DNA from: Gonapodya prolifera JEL478
Lineage: Eukaryota; Monoblepharomycota; Monoblepharidomycetes; Monoblepharidales; Gonapodyaceae
Assembly: GCA_001574975.1 (NCBI GenBank)
Contig: KQ965815.1
Span: forward strand, 62,481 to 126,480
Length of the DNA stretch: 64,000 bases
Direction of reading: 5' to 3'
The position numbers and the translations under genes are program-made. The notes below the pieces were generated by a model. The model was not told the DNA's origin and did no database searches. It saw only the letters and a program-made list of their open reading frames with translations. Below are positions 1 through 12,034 of the stretch, piece by piece. The number at the start of each line of letters is the position of its first letter. Position 1 is the first letter of the stretch.

Positions 1-870
1 CTCCTACTTCTGGGAGACTCTTACACACTCGGAGCTCACTCCGCAGGAGGCGACCACTCCTACGGACTGGCCTTGAAGCGATCCCTTGCTGCAACTCCTC
101 CGTCGCCTGGTTGGGGTGCGGTCGAGATTGCCGTCGAAGGACAGAGGGGTGATTTTGTTGTCTCTGCCGATTCGAGTGACGGGTTCATGGGAAGGTTGCA
201 GAAAAGATTGGAAATGGCACTGAGGCCGTTCGAGTGCGTCATTGTTCTCGGAGGTGGGTTGATTTTGCGAAGACTTGAACTTCCGTGAGAAGCTTGACAT
301 CGTCTCTTCTTCGTCGCGGACAGGAACCAATGATATCGAAGATCCAGCGAAATCTGTGTGTATACTTTGCACGCTACGATTTCCACGTGCAATGTTGATC
401 ACGAAATTCGGCTGCAGGCGGAAGCTGTCGCCGCCGCTCTCAAAACCGTGTACCAGACTGCTCTCGACCATCACCAGGAAACAAAAGACCTTGCTCTGAG
501 CGTACTCGACTACCCTGAAGCGCACCTGTGGCCCGAAATGAAAATTCCAGAAAAGCGGGTGCAATTGAACGACCTGATCCGGTAAGTTGGTGGCACTGCT
601 TCAAGTCTAAGACCCTCGTGACATGAGCGCTGAATGCAAATTCCTTTCAGTGATACCATAGCGGACCCAACACTTTCCCCCGGCCGCTCATTCTTCTTCG
701 ACATCGCTGTTCGAGTTCCACTCCACGAAAGCGACGGCAAGACACTGACCAAGTGGTACGATCCAGACGGAACGCATTTGACGGTCGAAGGGTATGATAT
801 GATGGGGGAGTTGATTGCCGAGGAGATTCGGAAGCTGGCTGGAGGTGGGCAAGCGGCGGAAACAAGTTGA
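1..870 (+). CDS. GDSL/SGNH-hydrolase family esterase, 5'-truncated by the window edge
   Basis: The gene enters the window already in frame and ends at a TGA. Exons read 1-253, 324-355, 418-581 and 651-870, with GT-AG introns of 62-70 nt. The first residues are LLLLGDSYTLG, the GDSL block with the nucleophilic Ser. The 253/324 junction restores GGTNDI, the block III Gly/Asn oxyanion-hole motif. Near the C-terminus, WYDPDGTHLTVEGY supplies the Asp-x-x-His pair of block V, so all visible catalytic residues are present. SGNH enzymes of this kind hydrolyse ester bonds in lipids or small acyl esters; the closest named relatives would be isoamyl-acetate-type esterases, but I cannot fix the substrate. 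Only a few N-terminal residues should be missing, because the GDS motif normally lies close to the start. No signal peptide can be judged. Confidence 0.85.
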
Positions 871-999
871 GAGGGTTTATGACGTTTCCGACGGAAACAG
901 TCTCATGTGATCCAGCAGATCAGAATAAAGTAGTCATATTTGCTATTGCTGAAGTTTGACGTGAAGGTTGGGTCGGCTTATTCATATTTGGGCTAGGGA

Positions 1000-1023
1000 C
1001 AACCATTTTGCAAACAGCTGTAA
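1000..1023 (+). repeat. Isolated copy of a 24-bp motif shared with the 18.5-19.2 kb inverted repeat
   Basis: The stretch CAACCATTTTGCAAACAGCT and the four bases after it nearly match the outer arm of the inverted repeat at 18507-18581 and 19124-19199. It sits about 70 bp upstream of the SDR start codon. It could be a remnant of the same small element or a shared regulatory site. Confidence 0.4.
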
Positions 1024-1092
1024 CTACACTTCACTCGCTTGATCGGATACTTTGAGCCGCAACCCATCCTTTCCTTTCCACCATCCCAAAAA

Positions 1093-2350
1093 ATGCCCGC
1101 GGGCCAAGTAGTCCTCATCGTCGGCGCCAGCACGGGCATCGGAAAGGCCCTCGCGGAGCACCTGCTGTCGTTAGGATTCAAAGTGGTCGTGTCTGGTCGG
1201 TCTGCCGACAAGCTCGCCGCGCAGAAGGAGGCGCTGGGGAAGAAGTACCCCTACGCGAAAGATAATTTCGAGTTTTATGCCGCCGATGTGGTCAGCAAGG
1301 ATGATATGAAGCGGTTGTGGGAGAGGAGGTGGGTCAAATATCCGGATTCCGTTTTGAAAGCATCATCATGAGCTCAATGCGTCCCGAATCACTCCACTTG
1401 CAGTCTGCAGCGATTCGGAATGGTGGACCACCTCATCCTCAACGCCTGGTCGTCTGCGAACCCCGACCCCGCGAAAGGGTCGTGGTGGGAGATGGTCGAT
1501 GCCGAACTCGACTACTGGGAGAGCGATTTGCATACGGGACTTATCGGGCAGATGCGCATCATGAGGCTCGGTGAGTGGAAGGCTGTGAAAGCTCGGTCGG
1601 ACAAGATGAACTCTACCTAAACTGTGTAAACGGTATGGGTAGCGCTGACGCACTGGAGGCGGCATAACCACCCGGGGAACGTCATATGGACAGGAAGTGG
1701 CGTCGGATTCCCGGGGGTTGTGCGTCCACATTACATCTACGCGTGAGTCCTTCCACTCCTTGATCCATTCTCAATATCGTGACATGTCCCAAACCCATTT
1801 CTTCCCCCTGACGCTCTCCCAAAGCACCGTAAAAATGGCCATGATGCGCCTCACTGAAGTCTTCGATGGCTCCGTGCGCTCCAAGGCCTACAAGGGCCCC
1901 CGCATCCGCATGAACGTCGTCGCGCCCGGAACAGTGTACATTGAGAAACGCGCCGCGACGATCGAGGAGGCCACAAAGTTGATGGATCCTGCCAAACTTA
2001 AGGCGGGGGGTGGGTGGGTGCCCATGCCGGTGCTTCTGAATGCGTGAGTGACGGGTGCGAAAATTTGGATTTGCCACTGATGTGCTGACCAGGCAACCTG
2101 TATTTTTGCGTGTCGATTTGATTGACAGATACTTGGTGTGCATGGAGGACATAACGGTGTCCGGCAAGACGCTCCTCGTCGCCGGGGATAAGGGCAACGT
2201 GAGAGTTTGGGGTGAGTTCTTCCCTGTCCATTTGTAAGTTCTCGAGCCCTCCAACCGACGACCTACCACCTCACGTCAGAGCCCAACGTAAGAAACCCAC
2301 TGTTCCCGAAGGCGATGCTCAAACAGGATTCTGGATCGAGCAAACTGTAA
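1093..2350 (+). CDS. Short-chain dehydrogenase/reductase (SDR)
   Basis: Six exons give one continuous protein: 1093-1328, 1404-1570, 1643-1742, 1825-2043, 2129-2211 and 2280-2350. The N-terminal VGASTGIGK is the GxxxGxG cofactor-binding turn of the Rossmann fold (about residues 10-18), followed by an Arg suggestive of NADP(H) preference. The splice at 1742/1825 creates YATVK, the catalytic Tyr-x-x-x-Lys; the strand before it carries TGSG, which would hold the catalytic Ser. After the active site come VAPGTV and a short cap region. The start is the first ATG that leaves the glycine motif close to the N-terminus; an upstream in-frame ATG at 1039 would add 18 unconserved residues. The substrate is not predictable. 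It is a different subfamily from the SDR at 57322-59099. Confidence 0.85.
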
Positions 2351-2690
2351 TACGAATTCTTTCGCTGGTACAAAGTATCTTTTGAATAGATTGGAATGGT
2401 ACTTTTGACTGATACCACCATCATCTCGGCTCAAACTGTCTGAAAGCACCAAAGAGAATAACGGGGAGAATAAGGTTTTCGTTCTGGAAAGACGTGGCCT
2501 CCAAGACACCTTATTGGTTTCATGAATATTGTCTGCACTCGACGACCGGAAGAGACAATAAGACGGGACTCACCGGCATCGACAACAATAGAAACAGTCT
2601 GCGTGCAGAATTTTAATTTTCCCGTGAGACCTGAATATTCGTAATATACAAGACAGCACCGTCGGACACCCCATATCAACCGGACAGCCG

Positions 2691-4683
2691 CTATAGCCGC
2701 CAACCCAACACGAATGCTGCGGAACCTTCAAATGACGTTGCGTGACCGGGCCACTTTGTGTACCCGTATCGAATGCCGATGCGCGATGCCTTGGATGACG
2801 TGAATCATATAATTGAGGCCCGGACAAGCGTGTAGGTTGTGGAGGGTCATCACATACCAGCGAGTCACCAACGCCGAGAGCAATGATACCGGATAAAGCA
2901 GCTGTTACGTTGGGTTCTCCACCAGCGAGCCTGCGCAGGAGTGGTGGGAGAGCCTTCCGTTAGCTAGCAGATGCAATATTGGCGCCACAAGGCTACGCTC
3001 ACCTATCAAGCTACACCGGCCCGGCACATCCGACAAGCAAGTACATATGGTACACCAGAAGCGGTCCTGTGTCCGTTTTGGCTGTAAAGTGTTTCAAATA
3101 CGCGTCGAGTACGTCTGCTATAGGTGGAACGCAGTTGAGCCGCAGAATCTCGAGGAAGATAAAGAGGCTCAACGCGACGGCGAAGGAAAGGCGGAGGAAG
3201 GAAGGCTGGGAATGGTGTGGGTGGAAAAGTAATCCCAACGTGGTGAAATACCTCGTTCGCGAACTTACGTCGACCTAATACCCCCCCTTAAACATGAGCA
3301 CCGCGACGGCATGGAAGAACTTGCGCCGCACATTCACGTCGGCGTACGTCTCGGCGGGTCGACGGAGCCAACTGTCCCCGAAGTACGGGGACGATGCGAG
3401 GCCGAAGAACATTGCAAACAGGCCAAGACGGTTCCGGTTGGATACTATTCCATTGACGACCTTGAAGGCAACGCCACGCCGGTGCATGGACGTGGGTAGT
3501 TGAGGGCACCTGAGAAGGGACCAATACTCGTGGTTACCAGGAAAACGGTTCCTCTCCCATTGATAACCACGTCCAAGGCCATATGGCAGATGCGATGAAT
3601 GCCACAAAGCCGATATAAACCAGAGCGACAGTTGTCCAAGAGTGTGATGATTCCTTGGATGCCCTTCGCAATTTTGAAAGTGGAAGGGATATTGCAGTCG
3701 GAACGAGCAGCATTCCTACGAATAAAGACTGGGAAAGAACAAAGACGTTGGATCTCGGCACGTGTGCAAAGCTGATGTCCTTCATTTGCCGTGGTTATGA
3801 GGAAGCCGTTCGAGGAGGGATGTCTGCAATGTCACTAAGAGGTCCCAAGAAGGTGCTCAAAGTACGCTGCGTCCGCACCAAGCAAGTAGATACTCTGACA
3901 AAGAAAGCTTAGCTCCCCAGCAGAGACGCTTCGCCCAAAGGAGAGAGCAGAGCGTCTCCAGGCCAAGGTGAATATGAGCACTTGTGCGGAGAGGAATACA
4001 AGATCCCATGTTGCGCGAACTGACAAGATTGGGAGGGAATCAGGCACACGATTACATGGCGGTATTGATTGTTTATCTCAGCTCACTTCCCGCGAGCGCG
4101 TAACCCAGAAATCCAGTCAAAACAGAGCCCACCCGCAACAAGAAGAGTTCTGAAGCTTGAATAGAGCACTTCGGGTTTCCATAGCGCCAAAATGACTAGT
4201 AGGGAGTCGACCAGGCTGCTCAAAAGAAGGAGCGAAGTGAAAAGGGCTCGTCTGGGTCTCAGAATGTATAGAGCGGTGTATCAAATGAAATATCGCACTC
4301 ACAGGAAAAGGAGGACGCATCACCGGAGTGCAAGGCGTAGAGTATCAACGGTACTGCGCAGACTCCAAAGGCGATGCCGTGGTCTGCGTTGGGCCTTTGA
4401 CGATTTGCTGTCGTTCTGCGAAAACTGTTCCCCATTTCCCCTTTGAATTCGATTCCTCACTGGAAGAAAGGAACTGATGGAGGTTGATTCAAATAAGAAT
4501 CACCGCAACCATATGGAGCGCTTCGGAAATAAGGAAATTGGACATACGTGGATGCTGATTCTTGGTGACCACAAGAGGCGATCACTCACCATTCCCGATG
4601 TAAGACAGTGATGAAGGGACCTCTCCCTCGGTTTCAGTCCAGAGCGCTGCTAAATGCGTCGCGAGGATTACGCCAGAGTCCAT
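2691..4683 (-). CDS. SEC59: Dolichol kinase, reading frame apparently damaged or misassembled
   Basis: Dolichol kinase is an ER multi-spanning enzyme that phosphorylates dolichol with CTP for N-glycosylation and GPI synthesis. The family is recognised from ordered blocks: RRKFFHAVAVLMF, then FIFLEILRLNCVP, TDTGPLLVYHMYLLVG, then ALGVGDSL, RYGYTKWPG and TSFEGSAAFV, which correspond to the conserved CTP-binding half of the human enzyme. N-terminal exons encode hydrophobic segments (for example VFVLSQSLFVGMLLVPTAIS). The start taken is the ATG of MDSGVILATHLAA at 4683. Oddities: a TAG follows VLMFKGGY next to a run of seven G, and the frame shifts after SAAFVLG, where relatives continue for about 60 residues. 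Hydrophobic coding in another frame continues to about 2431. Several internal junctions could not be resolved. The gene is divergent from WDR7. Confidence 0.75.
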
Positions 4684-5116
4684 CGATCGAGTTGATGTTC
4701 AAAAAACGAACTGTTGGTATCACCTTCAAAGGAACTTCGTAACCACCCGAGCCTTTCAAATTCCATTTTCCAGTATCTATAAGCTCGGTTTTGGCGATAA
4801 CATGATCCATACTTTGAACAATCCGAACTGTAAGTGCTGCAAGGCCCAATATTCCAATATATTTCATTAGAAAAGAACGAAGTGGCATCCATTTGGATTT
4901 ATCGGTATTTTATTGCTAGAATGGCTTCGGTGTTGTAACGATGACAGATAAGGAAGTCCGGTTGAATTGTACTCGAACCCACACTTGGCGAAGGGAAACG
5001 CTTCGCAGCTCACGCCTGGAGTGAAAAGAATCTGGACATAGGAACTTTCCATTCGGCGCGGAGACGCATTTATACCCCGATTGCTTCGTGCTCCCATCGT
5101 CTTGGCAGTCCCTGTG

Positions 5117-8100
5117 ATGGCAGCGGCTCCAACTACATCGCCAATGATCACGCCAATCGCAAGGTGGCAGCATTCTCTGCCGCTCTCATCTGCTGTTTGT
5201 TCTGTAGCATCTGCTGACGGGACGTTCGTGGTTGTAGGATTCGCGGACGGAAAGATATGGCTGTTGACGAGAGACGATATTGATGCCGAGACCGCACGAA
5301 ATGGCGAGGAGGAAATATCGGGAGTGGGACGTGACAGCGGAAAAGATGTCGACGGAGTACTTGAAGCTGGAAACCGACCAGTGTCAGCTGGTGGCAACTT
5401 AGTGAGTTGATAGGGGAGGAGGTGAAGATCGAGCAGAATAGCAAGATGCTCCGTCCCTTCCAAAGTGTTCAGACTAATCGTTTCGCTACAGTTTAAACCA
5501 CGCCACCTACTGCTGGGTCACTCATCGCGAATAACAACCCTGACTGTCGTGAAAGCTGATTTTGAGAAGCATTCCGTGACAGGAAAAGGACCGGACTGGG
5601 CAATAATTGCCGGAACCGAGAGCGGGTTTGTAATCTACCGAATTACTTCCGTGTTCGTTTTCATGGTGTTGATAGAATCCCTCCAGAGCGATCTCCCTAC
5701 ACTCATACCCATCTCCGTCGTGTCTTTGCTTGAATTCCTTCGCGTACCCTGGCTCTGTCACTTGCATCCGCCTCTCACCTGTATCGTCGCACCTTCTTGT
5801 CGCCGGGCGAACACCCCATGTCGCTATTCTGGATTCGTGGTCATTCGAGGTCCTCGCCTTGGTGTCTGTCGGACTTCATTGGACTAGTGGTTTCGAATTC
5901 GCTCCTGGGATTGAAATCGGAGATGTTCAATCAACGGCAGCCCCTTTGGATGGAAGGCGGCCCACCCCACCTCCAGTACGCCCCTCGGCACCCGTAACGC
6001 CACCTGTTCTGCTCATAGCAGCTCACTACGATGGCACCGTCCGCACACATATATTCTCTCCCTCTTTATTGAATGTTGTCACACCCTCAATTTCGCACTC
6101 GGGGAATAGTCCTCAACATCTGACACCCGAAACACCACCTTCGGCACCCCCGGGACAGTCCACTATGGGAAGCGATGACGCGTTGGAATTCCAAAATCAC
6201 CTTGCCACCTTGCCACCACCTTCTCAAGTGACACTAGATCCGACCGGAAAACGTGTCGCAGTTGTGGGCAAGGCAGGGATAGTGATTTATGATGTTTCAC
6301 CATCGGGATCAACGTTTTTGGCCAAAGTTCCGAAGGTTGATGCGCGGCGGGAATGGTGGAAAGGATGCAGTTGGATCTCCGACCATACAATTGTATGCTG
6401 GACAAATGTGAGAAACATCGCAACACTTTTAAAGCTGCATTCTCTTCCAACTATCTTTTATAGATGGGACAAACTCGACGCTACCACCTCCATATATCTT
6501 CGTCGTCGCGTCCAACATCAGCCCGTCTGGACCTATATTCTACTGTCCGTCTGTCAACGCCATCGCTATCGAGCACAGATATGCCGACGCCCCCAGGATC
6601 TCCAACGTCCAGTGGCACGACCGGCTACATTCCTGATCCTACAATCTGTGTCGTACAAGGCGCCAAAAAATCTGTACTGGTCTTATCGGTTTGGTCCAAT
6701 AGTACAGCCGCCTGGATCGGAAATGTGTCTCTCGACGTTGGAGAAGCTGAAGGTGCAGCATCGGTGGACCGAGGACAGACTTTTCTGGTTGGAAAAGCGA
6801 ATTGGCACCGAACCGACCGAATGGCAACAGTGGTTGGAGTGGTTGGGGAGCGAGTTGCTATCGGACACAGCGACGGTTCGATTTTGTTGGGACCCCTTTC
6901 ACTCATATATACCCATTCTGCTCCGGTTGGGTTACCCCCGACACCAGAGTCTGTCTCAAACCAACATGCACATTCCAATTCGACATCAATTCTGGAACTC
7001 CACCTACACGCAGCTCCTGTTCTATGCATTGCCTCATATGCCACACCCACCAGAGAAGTACTTGTCTCTGGTTCTTCGGATTCCTCCCTGAAGTTCTGGG
7101 ATTGCAAGGATGGCGCATGTCTTGCTCGGAAAGACGACCATTCGGGAGGGTGTATTGGGGCGCATGTTATCCCCAAAGGAAGCAAATGGGAGGGATGTGT
7201 TGCAGCGTGGTGGGGTGATGGTGGCGTCAGCCTCATAGAAGGAGAAGGTTTCCGAACGTGAGTCCTGCAGATGGTTCTCGCAAATATTCCGTTCTACGGA
7301 GAATAACTCGGTGGAAAAGTCTCCTCTCGATATCACACCCTCGCCAGCGTCCGACATCCCTGTCATACCTTCCTTCGCAAAATTTACTCCTCGTTACTTG
7401 TTTGGACGGGTCTGTCTACGTTTGGCGTGATCGTACAGGTGCTTTGGACCGCATTGAGTCTCACGATTGGGCCCTTGAAGCGGGAGAAGCCAAGCAACTT
7501 GTGGACTTCACACTTGGAGCGTTAAAAAGTTTGGGAAAGTCGATATTCGGTGCTACTGGTGGAAACCATGGGACCGACGGCAGTAAGTTCATTCGATGCT
7601 TGTATAAGAGGATTCGACAACCCACCACGCACCAAAATATAACAGGGCCCTTGCCGGTTCTCGCCCTGTCTGTCAACATCCGAAGACTGGTCAATGAACA
7701 CTTGTACAATAGATCTTCCAAAACTCCTCCAGAATCGCCGACTCCGATCCGAGCCTCTCGGACTGCCGGATTGACCCCGTCATATGTGGCTTCGCACCGT
7801 AGATCGAGGACATCTGAAGAAGACCCCGAGCGTACTCAATTGGGCACCCCTGGGACTGCAACGTTGTCTGTTCTAACAGAGTCCGTGAGGAAGACGTCCG
7901 GAAAAGGACTCGCGGCGCTGCAAGAGTTGACCTCCGATGTCAAGGAGGCGTTCGCCCAAGTGTCACACCCCAAAACAGCCGTGGGTCCTCCTGCGCGGAT
8001 AAACACTCCCGCGAAAGCCCATGGCATCGAAAATTCACCCACAGCCACCATCAGGGTATCTGTGTCGAGTGACGACGGCACTATCGGTCCGGTAACAGTA

Positions 8101-10304
8101 GGCGGGGGTACGAACCGGGGACCAAACCGGCTTGCCACACCGGATCTTGCGCCACAAGCATCACATGGCCCCAAACGGACGTTGCGACCACAATCAGGAG
8201 CTGCGAGCGTGCGCGAGGAAGATTCAGCGCAAGGGGCGCCCCCAGCAGTACCAACGGGCGAGGATCTGACGCGGGCGGTCCTCGCTTCCCTTCACCCTTG
8301 GAAACTTGATGCTCATATTGACTCGCTCGTCGAGAAGTACGGGATATCGAAACCCACGTATGACATTGGAATTGGTCTGAGGGGTGCAGGAGAACACATC
8401 AGCATCCCTTTCCCGAGTGAAGTTTCTCACAGTGAAAGTGATTGGAGCATAGGTTCGAAGTATACGGCTTCACGACTTATGTCACTTGTCGCGATGATAT
8501 GGGCTGTCCTTTCGAAAAAGAGTGAGTCAAAAGAAATTTTGTCTCGGCAATTTGTAACTGTTTCGCTTCCAGAGAAAGGCAGTAAGACGGACGAGGATGT
8601 ACTCCAACTTGTTACGTTCTTTTGCTCGGATGGCTTGGCGAATTCCGTCGGGCAGTCATTTTGCAACCCCTCTCTTTCCCACGTGTCAAATTTCTGGCAG
8701 GACTCCGTGCGTGAGTATAGATGTAACTGAAACCTCTGCTACATGTTTTCATTCCATTGTTCTACACATATTGGCAGCTGAAGTCCAACAAGCCGCTAGA
8801 AGCGTTTTCCGCGGCCTCATTTCACGACTTCCTCGGAAAGAGAAGGAGATCATGTACAAAGAATGGGCTTTGAGGGGTGAGTTTATTTCAGGAAAAATAT
8901 TATGTTGCCAGGTCGTGCGGCTAACCCAATTTCAACCAAGTGGATGCCGGGACGAGCATAGCACAAGATGGATCTCGAGCTCTTTCGGACATTGCTTTGC
9001 GGAATACCTTGTTACTCGGTATCATCGGAAGTGATGAGGGGGATGAAGAATTAGATATCCAGTAAGCTCACGTTCGCTCGAAATCAGCTTTCGACGTATA
9101 TATTCATGTTCCTCGACAGAATTGCCTTTTCGGTGGCGAACAACCTTATTGCGATGCTTTCTGACCATACAAAGGTGTTGCATCGTGTCGCGGCTGTGGA
9201 AATACTCGCTCGTGGTTTGAATACTTGGGAGCCGCATATCAGCAGCGTAAATCTTCTGCGCACTTTCTCATACCTTGGGAACTTCCTTCCGAATCCTCCA
9301 GGTGGAGCTGCCAGTGTTGCACTGCTATCAGTCGCGGGAGTTCAAAAAGTTCTTCGTGATTCGATGACCGAAGGCCCAAAAAGAATGTCACCGTCACCAT
9401 CTTCCACATTGGGGAGAGTGGATTCGAACTTGCCTCCCGCATTGGTCGAGAAGGCGCGACAGGCCACACTTCACGTCGCAACAACGAAAACGGAATTGTT
9501 TGTGAGTACCATTACAATGGATTTGGGCCATGCACCAAGCATGGGCGAACGGATTGGGACTTTGAAGTCATTAACTTTCGTTGTCATGAAGGTGAGTTAC
9601 AAAACTGCCACCTTAATTGGCATTTTAACACTGTGGTATATTTTCAGAGACCAGTCGTGCTCATGCCGTTCCTCGCAAAGATTGTGGAGGTTATCGTAAA
9701 GCTCCTTGATCCGAACATTCCAAACATGAGAGATTCGCTTCTTTCGAGCGTTACACCGGCACTTCAGGACATCGTGAAGACGTACCCCGCTATCACATTC
9801 CAGAGCTCGACTCAGCGCCTCGCGGTGGGAGACACTAACGGAGAAGTTGTTGTTTTCGATCTTAAGACGGGCGCTCCGTGGCAAATTCTCGAAGGGACAT
9901 CGAAAGCAATAACTGTCGTCTCGTTTTCACCCGATGGTAAAACAATTTGCGCATATTCTGCCGAAGATGCAACAATTCGTTTCTGGCAACCGACGACCAA
10001 CTTGCTTGGGATGATGTTTGGTGGCAGAAGTGTAAGCGCAGTGAATCCCATACGAAGCTATCATGTCATATTTGGAAAAGCGGACGATCCTCAGCCACCA
10101 GGTGAGGCTCAATCGATCTTGGGTCAATTTCATTTTGATACATCCCCTGTAATTGATAAATTTTGCAGTCCCGACTCCATCACAAGCACTTGAGAGTGTC
10201 CGACTTAACTGGCTTTCAGAAAAGTCAGTAAAGCTGACAAGTCACAAAGGTAAGCAGATTATACCGCTTGGATTGCCGGTCAAATTGCTGACGTAGTTCT
10301 GTGA
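5117..10304 (+). CDS. WDR7: WDR7 / rabconnectin-3 beta orthologue
   Basis: A long WD40 protein in at least ten exons. N-terminal repeats include TFVVVGFADGKIWLL and HLLLGHSSRITTLT; middle repeats include EVLVSGSSDSSLKFWD and TCLDGSVYVWRDRTGALDR, the latter nearly identical to the same position in animal WDR7. A low-complexity linker (7740-8260) and a helical HEAT-like section follow. Two C-terminal WD repeats read RLAVGDTNGEVVVFDLKTG and ICAYSAEDATIRFWQ, then TTNLLGMMFGG, as in WDR7. The last exon (10297-10304) adds VL and a stop. WDR7 pairs with DMXL/Rav1-type subunits to regulate V-ATPase assembly on endosomes and vesicles. The start could also be the in-frame ATG at 5081; 5117 fits the animal N-terminus better. 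Exon edges around 5640-5730 are uncertain. Confidence 0.9.
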
Positions 10305-10469
10305 TCCAATAAGGTCTCACCCTTAATTTCTCTCTGTGAAAAATCCATGTACCTGCGTCTCAACCTTCGCGAGTATTTTTGTATATAGATCTCTCATAGA
10401 AATTCTGAGTCTAGTAAATAGAAGCAGTATTTTGCAATCAGACCCAGAGGCTGGATTGTGACCTGCACT

Positions 10470-12034
10470 ATGACTCAAACCGAAATAGTCTTTGGGGACA
10501 CCCTTTCCAGTGACTCTTACCGGCTACTTGAGCTTCCGCCGGACCTAAAACCTTTATTCCAGGACGAAGATGGCTCAGAGGACGATGGATCCGGGTGAGA
10601 CTTTGTACTGCACACACCTCTCCCATAGTCGATTTGAGCGATCGAATGACCATCCGTTCCTTACCTTCCGACTACCGCTATTTATGAAAACAGGCTAATC
10701 ATCAGAGGACTCCCCAATGACAACTTGGTCTTGGTTACTGGAGACGCGACCTACAACGTTCGGGGTCTTCAAACCTCGAACTCTATCCTCATCCTGGGAT
10801 CAGAACGAGAGGATGGAAGTCGCCAAATTGTCGCGCAGACGTCAACATGTCTGGAACTCACACTGGCCTCTCCGAAGCTGGAACGATTGAAGATGCTTCT
10901 TATGGAGCATGTTTTCGACCCCGAAGAGGACAAGATGGAAGTTTCGGATGTTCCAGGTATTTTTTCGGAGATATTCAACTCGCTTATGGGTGTGAATGTT
11001 GAAGCTGTCCGATAGCTCTTGATACGGAAACGCTACCGATCAACAACGCAAGCTAGCGATGAGGTAGGAGACCCGAGATTCGGCATGGCGCAAGAATTGG
11101 AAAGTAACCATGTCTTAGGAGCTTTACAAAGGATTGAGCGAGGTTCACGCTATCAACATTGACGGTGGGTGCAAACTGCTTTTCCCCGCCCGTTGGTTTC
11201 AACAGTGAATGTCTGATGAAGCCCGCATTTCTATAAAGGACACTGGAAGCTTCTTGCGCCACGCTACGTAAAGTCCCTCCTCTTAACCATCGTCTATGCG
11301 GCCATTGCAGCGGCCCAGTCCCTGAGTCGTCTGGAGCTGGATTGGTGTACGTCCGTTGTGAGCGATGGAGAACGGCCACCTAGAGGGGACGTCGTGGAAC
11401 ATGTGTTACACATGTTTTCTGAAGCGGAAGACCGTGAGTTTCGGAGGTCTTCGACGTGCTATTCCGGTTGTGACGGTAACTGGTCATTTTCTTCGGCTTG
11501 ATCAGCCCCAATATACTCATTCTCTCCCCCTCTGATCAGTACTTTCCTGGGCAAATACATCCTAAAAGACCATAAATCTTTGCCTTTAGACTCTTTCATG
11601 GAAGCATGGCGCAAGGAGACCCCACCCGATTTTGAGGTGGTCCTGAAGTTCTTGGAAGGATTTTACGTAACGGAAACTGCGTCCGGTCGCTCTATCGCGC
11701 ATATACATTACATTTCGAAAGAAGGTAAGGATATTTTTATCGTCCGCTAACGATGTGTCCTGTTGAATTGAAAGCGGACTTGTTTTGGAAACTGATAGAT
11801 TTGTCCCTCGAGCCCAAAGACCGCTTTCGGGAGCTCTTCGCAAGGAAGCAACGGTGGGAAGAGGCTGAACTGCTACCGTTCATTCGTGACCTCGCTCCAG
11901 ACCGGAAGAAGCTGGATGTAATTTTACTCAAGGTTCGAAAACGATTCCGGATCATTATTTCGGTATCATGTGATACAGCGGCAAAATGCAATTTCAATTC
12001 TACGGCAAACGGTCCTCCGTGCGGCTTTCCTTAA
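10470..12034 (+). CDS. DCC1: Sister chromatid cohesion protein DCC1
   Basis: DCC1 is a subunit of the Ctf18-RFC clamp loader (with Ctf8), needed for cohesion and replication-fork work. Exon 1 (10470-10594) gives YRLLELPPDLKPLF; exon 2 begins LIIRGLPNDN and contains NSILILG and LELTLASPKLERLKMLLME, matching DCC1 order. Later exons give SDEELYKGLSEVHAINIDGHW, then a helical block (VYAAIAAAQSLSRLEL), a winged-helix-like part (FMEAWRKETPPDFEV) and the C-terminal RFRELFARKQRWEEAELLPF, which is the diagnostic end of the family. The last splice is unclear: reading straight on ends at 12034, which overlaps the tail of the minus-strand transporter by 35 bp. The intron near 11430-11520 also has more than one possible donor. 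Confidence 0.85.

Noticed and set aside
2003-2021. G-rich run in the SDR gene as a regulatory quadruplex
   Set aside because: It is coding (Gly-Gly-Gly-Trp) with too few separate G-runs to be convincing.
4684-4888. Signal-peptide-like start (MPLRSFLMKYIGILGLAAL) upstream of the dolichol kinase
   Set aside because: It is in another frame from MDSGVILATHLAA, and no donor joins it to the kinase exons; it would give only a short peptide.
4867-5463. Minus-strand open stretch of 198 codons
   Set aside because: Overlaps WDR7 exon 1 in antisense. The plus-strand reading matches the WDR7 N-terminus, so the minus one is a shadow.
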